Shown here piece by piece: positions 60,949-64,000 of a stretch of 64,000 nt of DNA. How positions within the stretch are numbered: position 1 is the first letter of the stretch; each line of letters starts with the position of its first letter. The notes beneath the pieces were generated by a model that saw only the letters and a program-made list of their open reading frames with translations, was not told the DNA's origin and searched no databases. The position numbers and the translations under genes were made by a program. Source of the stretch: Aphelocoma coerulescens (taxonomy: Eukaryota; Chordata; Aves; Passeriformes; Corvidae); the NCBI RefSeq assembly GCF_041296385.1, contig NW_027183503.1, positions 310,001 through 374,000 on the forward strand. The letters run 5' to 3'.

Positions 60949-63169
60949 GAAGCAAGGGACCATTGTGACACTGCGGGGCCTCATGGAACCAATTGTCCAT
61001 GATGACAGTGCGGATCAAAGGAGACCATGGTGACACTGCGGAACCTGATGGAACCAAGGAGCCATTGTGACACAGTGGGGCCTCATGGAATCAAGGAGAC
61101 CATTGTGACCCAGGTGTTGCATGTGAAGGCAAGGAGCCATTGTGCCACTTTGGGCTTCTTCCCTTGAGCTCTGCAGCTGGCTGTCCCAGCCCAGCGCACC
61201 ATGTGCCACCTGCTCTCCTCAGGGCTCTGCCTGCACACAGCCCCAGGAGAAGTTTTCCTGTTTGCAAGGAAAGAATGGAAAAGCCGGAGCAGGTTTCCTA
61301 AACAACAAACCCCACTCAGGAGCCACATGCTCAGTACAGGCTGCCTGGAACGATGTCCCCTTTCTACAAGGGTCAGTGTGAGCAGGAATGAATGATCTCT
61401 GGGAGCAGAATTCTCGGAGTCTTTCCACTGAATTCTCTGTCCCTGTGTCTTGGGGTGACTTTATCATGTGTATCCCCTATTGCTGCTCTATGCCCAGAAG
61501 TGAACTTTGTGCATTTCTGTGCCTTTCAACTGAGCCTGAGAGGGGGGAGAGGAAAAAAAACCGGACAGACTTCTCAGAGCGTTTGTTCAAGGACACACAT
61601 ACACACTCCTCTGCATCCTGCTTGCAGCAAGAGCAGAGGAAGCAACTTTGTTTCTTTTTAGCCAGTTTTCAGCTCCTTTTCTCTGGGGGGAGATGGAGAG
61701 TTGAACTTTGTTTTCCTGGGACTTCGGGGGTTTTTTCCCCTTCTTCTCTTCTTGACTCTTTCAACATCAGAGCACATTGGGAGAATTTTCTCCCGAGGTG
61801 GGGGCCCTGAATGTGGGCCCATGAGCCAGCTGCAAGGAGGAGGAGAGAGACTACACCTACGGAAGTGTTGGGGTTCCTCCCCCCTGCCATGAGGTCATGG
61901 GAGAGGGGACCCTGGGGTAGAGGCATGGCCTGGGCACGGGGGTCTCCCTGCTCCCTGCTCACATGTGCCCTAACCCTGTTCAGCACTGCTTATTTTGTGT
62001 TGCCCTGTGCGAGGAGGGCCCTGGTTGTGCTGTGATTGCTCAGTTCTTTGGCAGTGCCCCGCCCATGTGGCTGGAGAAGAAAGAGCTCTGAAACTTCTCT
62101 CAAGAATCGCTCCCTGTTTCTTTGCACGGGCCTCGCTGTCTATGGATGTTTCAGGAGACCCCACCGAAACACGGAAGGACTCTCAAATTATCCCAGCTTT
62201 CTCTGCACAGCGAGAGCTTTTAATATTTAGCATTGCTATCCTTTTCCTGTGTGTTTGTTAAAAAAATAGTTTTTATCTCTTTCACTTTCTTCCCAGGAAA
62301 GTTCTTTTTTCCAAAAACCTGGTGGGGGAGGGCTGGGTGTAACCTGCCTTCTATCAGAGGATATTTTCCTCCACATTTGTCCAAACCGGCACAGCCTGTC
62401 CTTTCCCTGGGTGTCTGTTGCAGATGGAAGCTGCTGGTGCCATTGTCAGCTTGAAGCCCTCTTTTGATGCAAGCAGATGTTGCCAGGTGTGTTCAGCAGC
62501 TGTTGCTCAATGCTTATGCCAAGCTATTGTGTTCCTCATGGAACCAAGGAGCCATTGTGACACTGCAGGGGCTGATGGCATCAAGGAGGCAATTGTGACA
62601 GTACAGAACCTCCTAGAAACAAGGCTCCATTGTGACACCGTGGAGAATCATGGAATCAAGGAGCCCATTGTGACACGGCCAGGCCACATGGAACCAATGG
62701 TCCATGGTTACACTGCGGATTCAAGAAGAGCACGGTGACACCACGCAACATCATGGAACCATAGGTCCATTGTGACACAGCGGGGCCTCATGGAAACAAG
62801 GGGACCATTGTGGCAAAGCAGGGCCTAATGGAAGCCTGGAGAGCATTGTGACATTGTGGGGAATCATGGAAACATGGAGAGCATTGTGACACTAAGGAAA
62901 CTCCTGGAACCAAGATGACCACTGGCACATAATGGAACCTCATGGAAGCAAGCATCCATGATGACTTTGGAGGGCCTCAGGGACCACAGGACCCATTGTG
63001 ACACAGCAGGACCTGGTGGAACCAAGGAGCCTTTGTGATACTCCACATCCACATGGAAGCCAGGGTGCACTGAGACACAGTGGGGCCTTGTTGGAACCAA
63101 AGACACCTCTGCAAAAAGCAGGCTAGCTCATAGAAGCAAGGAGTCCTTTGTTACAACATCAAACCTATG
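60949..63169. repeat. Monomer M29, class B with enlarged minisatellite (2221 bp)
   Basis: Class B over the first ~1.87 kb, with C at 62676. From about 62836 it departs from every other monomer: GAAGCCTGG replaces GAAGCATGG, an extra 38-bp unit is present (second GCATTGTGAC at 62881, 38 bp after the first at 62843), AGCATCCATGATGACTTTGG replaces the usual form near 62950, and CACAGTGGGG replaces CACAGCGGGG near 63076. Confidence 0.93.
62843..62890. repeat. Gained 38-bp minisatellite unit in M29
   Basis: The decamer GCATTGTGAC occurs at 62843-62852 and again at 62881-62890, with a GGGGAATCATGGAAACATGG-type filler between. Every other monomer has one copy here. The 38-bp gain equals the excess of M29 (2221) over class B (2183). 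The filler resembles the GGGGAATCATGGAATCAAGG unit found upstream in each monomer, so slippage or a short conversion from that unit is likely. Confidence 0.9.
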
Positions 63170-64000
63170 GAAGCAAGGGACCATTGTGACACTGCGGGGC
63201 CTCATGGAACCAATTGTCCATGATGACAGTGCGGATCAAAAGAGACCATGGTGACACTGCGGAACCTGATGGAACCAAGGAGCCATTGTGACACAGTGGG
63301 GCCTCATGGAATCAAGGAGACCATTGTGACCCAGGTGTTGCATGGGAAGGCAAGGAGCCATTGTGACACTTTGGGCTTCTTCCCTTGAGCTCTGCAGCTG
63401 GCTGTCCCAGCCCAGCGCACCATGTGCCACCTGCTCTCCTCAGGGCTCTGCCTGCACACAGCCCCAGGAGAAGTTTTCCTGTTTGCAAGGAAAGAATGGA
63501 AAAGCCGGAGCAGGTTTCCTAAACAACAAACCCCACTCAGGAGCCACATGCTCAGTACAGGCTGCCTGGAACGATGTCCCCTTTCTACAAGGGTCAGTGT
63601 GAGCAGGAATGATCTCTGGGAGCAGAATTCTCGGAGTCTTTCCACTGAATTCTCTGTCCCTGTGTCTTGGGGTGACTTTATCATGTGTATCCCCTATTGC
63701 TGCTCTATGCCCAGAAGTGAACTTTGTGCATTTCTGTGCCTTTCAACTGAGCCTGAGAGGGGGGAGAGGAAAAAAAAGCCAGACAAACTTCTCAGAGCGT
63801 TTGTTCAAGGACACACATACACACTCCTCTGCATCCTGCTTGCAGCAAGAGCAGAGGGAAGCAACTTTGTTTCTTTTTAGCCAGTTTTCAGCTCCTTTTC
63901 TCTGGGGGGAGATGGAGAGTTGAACTTTGTTTTCCTGGGACTTCGGGGGTTTTTTTTCCCTTCTTCTCTTCTTGACTCTTTCAACATCAGAGCACATTGG
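63170..64000. repeat. Monomer M30, partial, divergent (831 bp)
   Basis: Truncated by the window edge. It starts GAAGC and has TTATCATG (B-like), but CTTCGGGGG is followed by eight T (A/D-like). Private changes: ATCAAAAGAGACC near 63236, loss of one AATG copy in GAGCAGGAATGATC (63601-63613), GCCAGAC instead of CCGGAC at 63778-63784, and an added G in CAGAGGGAAGC near 63851. This is more private change than in any complete monomer over the same span. Confidence 0.9.

Larger units (their letters stand above)
1..64000. repeat. Complex satellite (megasatellite) array, ~2.18-kb monomer, head to tail
   Basis: The same ~2.18-kb sequence recurs from the first to the last base without interruption and always in the same orientation. 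Landmark sequences return at spacings of 2172, 2173, 2175, 2176, 2178, 2180 or 2183 bp, and once at 2221 bp. This gives 29 full monomers and one partial. Monomers of one class differ at only a handful of sites. Classes differ mainly by short indels in homopolymers, one 8-bp and one 5-bp indel, and scattered substitutions. The phase (monomer start at the GAAC/GCAAGGGACC motif) is arbitrary. No flanking single-copy DNA is present, so the chromosomal location cannot be told. I infer a vertebrate, possibly avian, nuclear satellite; family membership is not established from the sequence alone. Confidence 0.97.
60949..64000. repeat. Higher-order repeat block III, start only (M29 and partial M30)
   Basis: After the E/A hybrid M28 the sequence returns to a class B monomer, as at the starts of blocks I and II, so a third HOR copy appears to begin. 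The next monomer should be class C. M30 instead combines B-like features (GAAGC start, TTATCATG) with CTTCGGGGG followed by eight T, plus private indels. The block either diverges here or is a variant HOR. Confidence 0.6.

Noticed and set aside
1..64000. CRISPR array, suggested by regular 37-38 bp units
   Set aside because: The units are contiguous and diverged, with no constant repeat separated by unique spacers and no cas genes. The context is eukaryotic satellite DNA.
1..64000. Centromeric CENP-B box
   Set aside because: I found no match to the core pattern TTCG....A..CGGG in the monomer. The only TTCG lies in CTTCGGGGG, which does not fit.
1..64000. Tandem gene family or rDNA-like array, suggested by the kilobase-scale period
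   Set aside because: No rRNA, snRNA, tRNA or histone-like sequence is recognisable in the monomer, and no conserved coding frame.
1..64000. Assembly collapse or artificial duplication of one block
   Set aside because: Blocks I and II are not identical: they differ by a whole monomer and by block-specific variants. A simple duplication error is unlikely, though it cannot be excluded without reads.

Overview
The window is one uninterrupted tandem array of a complex satellite. I see no supportable protein-coding gene, RNA gene, transposon or CRISPR array. The repeat unit is about 2.17-2.18 kb. Counting from base 1 there are 29 complete monomers (numbered M1-M29 here) and an 831-base partial monomer (M30), all in the same orientation. 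Complete monomers are 2172-2183 bp, except M29 at 2221 bp. The sequence has long homopolymers, pyrimidine tracts, no extended reading frames and a large megasatellite, which points to a vertebrate nuclear genome. A bird, perhaps a songbird, is my best guess, resting on an unverified impression of the 37-38 bp motif.

Each monomer has two parts. About 1.37 kb is apparently single-copy within the monomer (offsets about 207-1582). About 0.8 kb is a degenerate minisatellite of some 21-22 units of mostly 37-38 bp, each starting near CCATTGTGACAC and ending near CATGGAACCAAGG. The minisatellite spans the end of one monomer and the first 206 bases of the next under my phase.

Shared indels and substitutions sort the monomers into five classes (A-E) plus recombinants. 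The order is A B C A B C D A B C E D E E E/A | B C A B C D A B C D E E E/A | B and M30. The stretch after M1 is therefore a higher-order repeat (HOR). Block I is M2-M15 (14 monomers, 30,472 bp), block II is M16-M28 (13 monomers, 28,296 bp), and block III starts at M29. Private variants recur at identical offsets in corresponding monomers (M7/M21, M8/M22, M10/M24, M15/M28), which fixes the register. Block I has one extra class E monomer (M11).

Several monomers are mosaics that suggest unequal crossing-over and gene conversion. M15 and M28 start as class E and end as class A, exactly where the HOR closes. M29 and M30 carry the most private changes, including a gained 38-bp unit and several small indels, which may mean the window ends near an array boundary or a change of domain.

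The small motifs listed (inverted repeats, splice-like sites, a reverse-strand AATAAA, CATTGT cores) are visible in the bases. Any function for them is inference.
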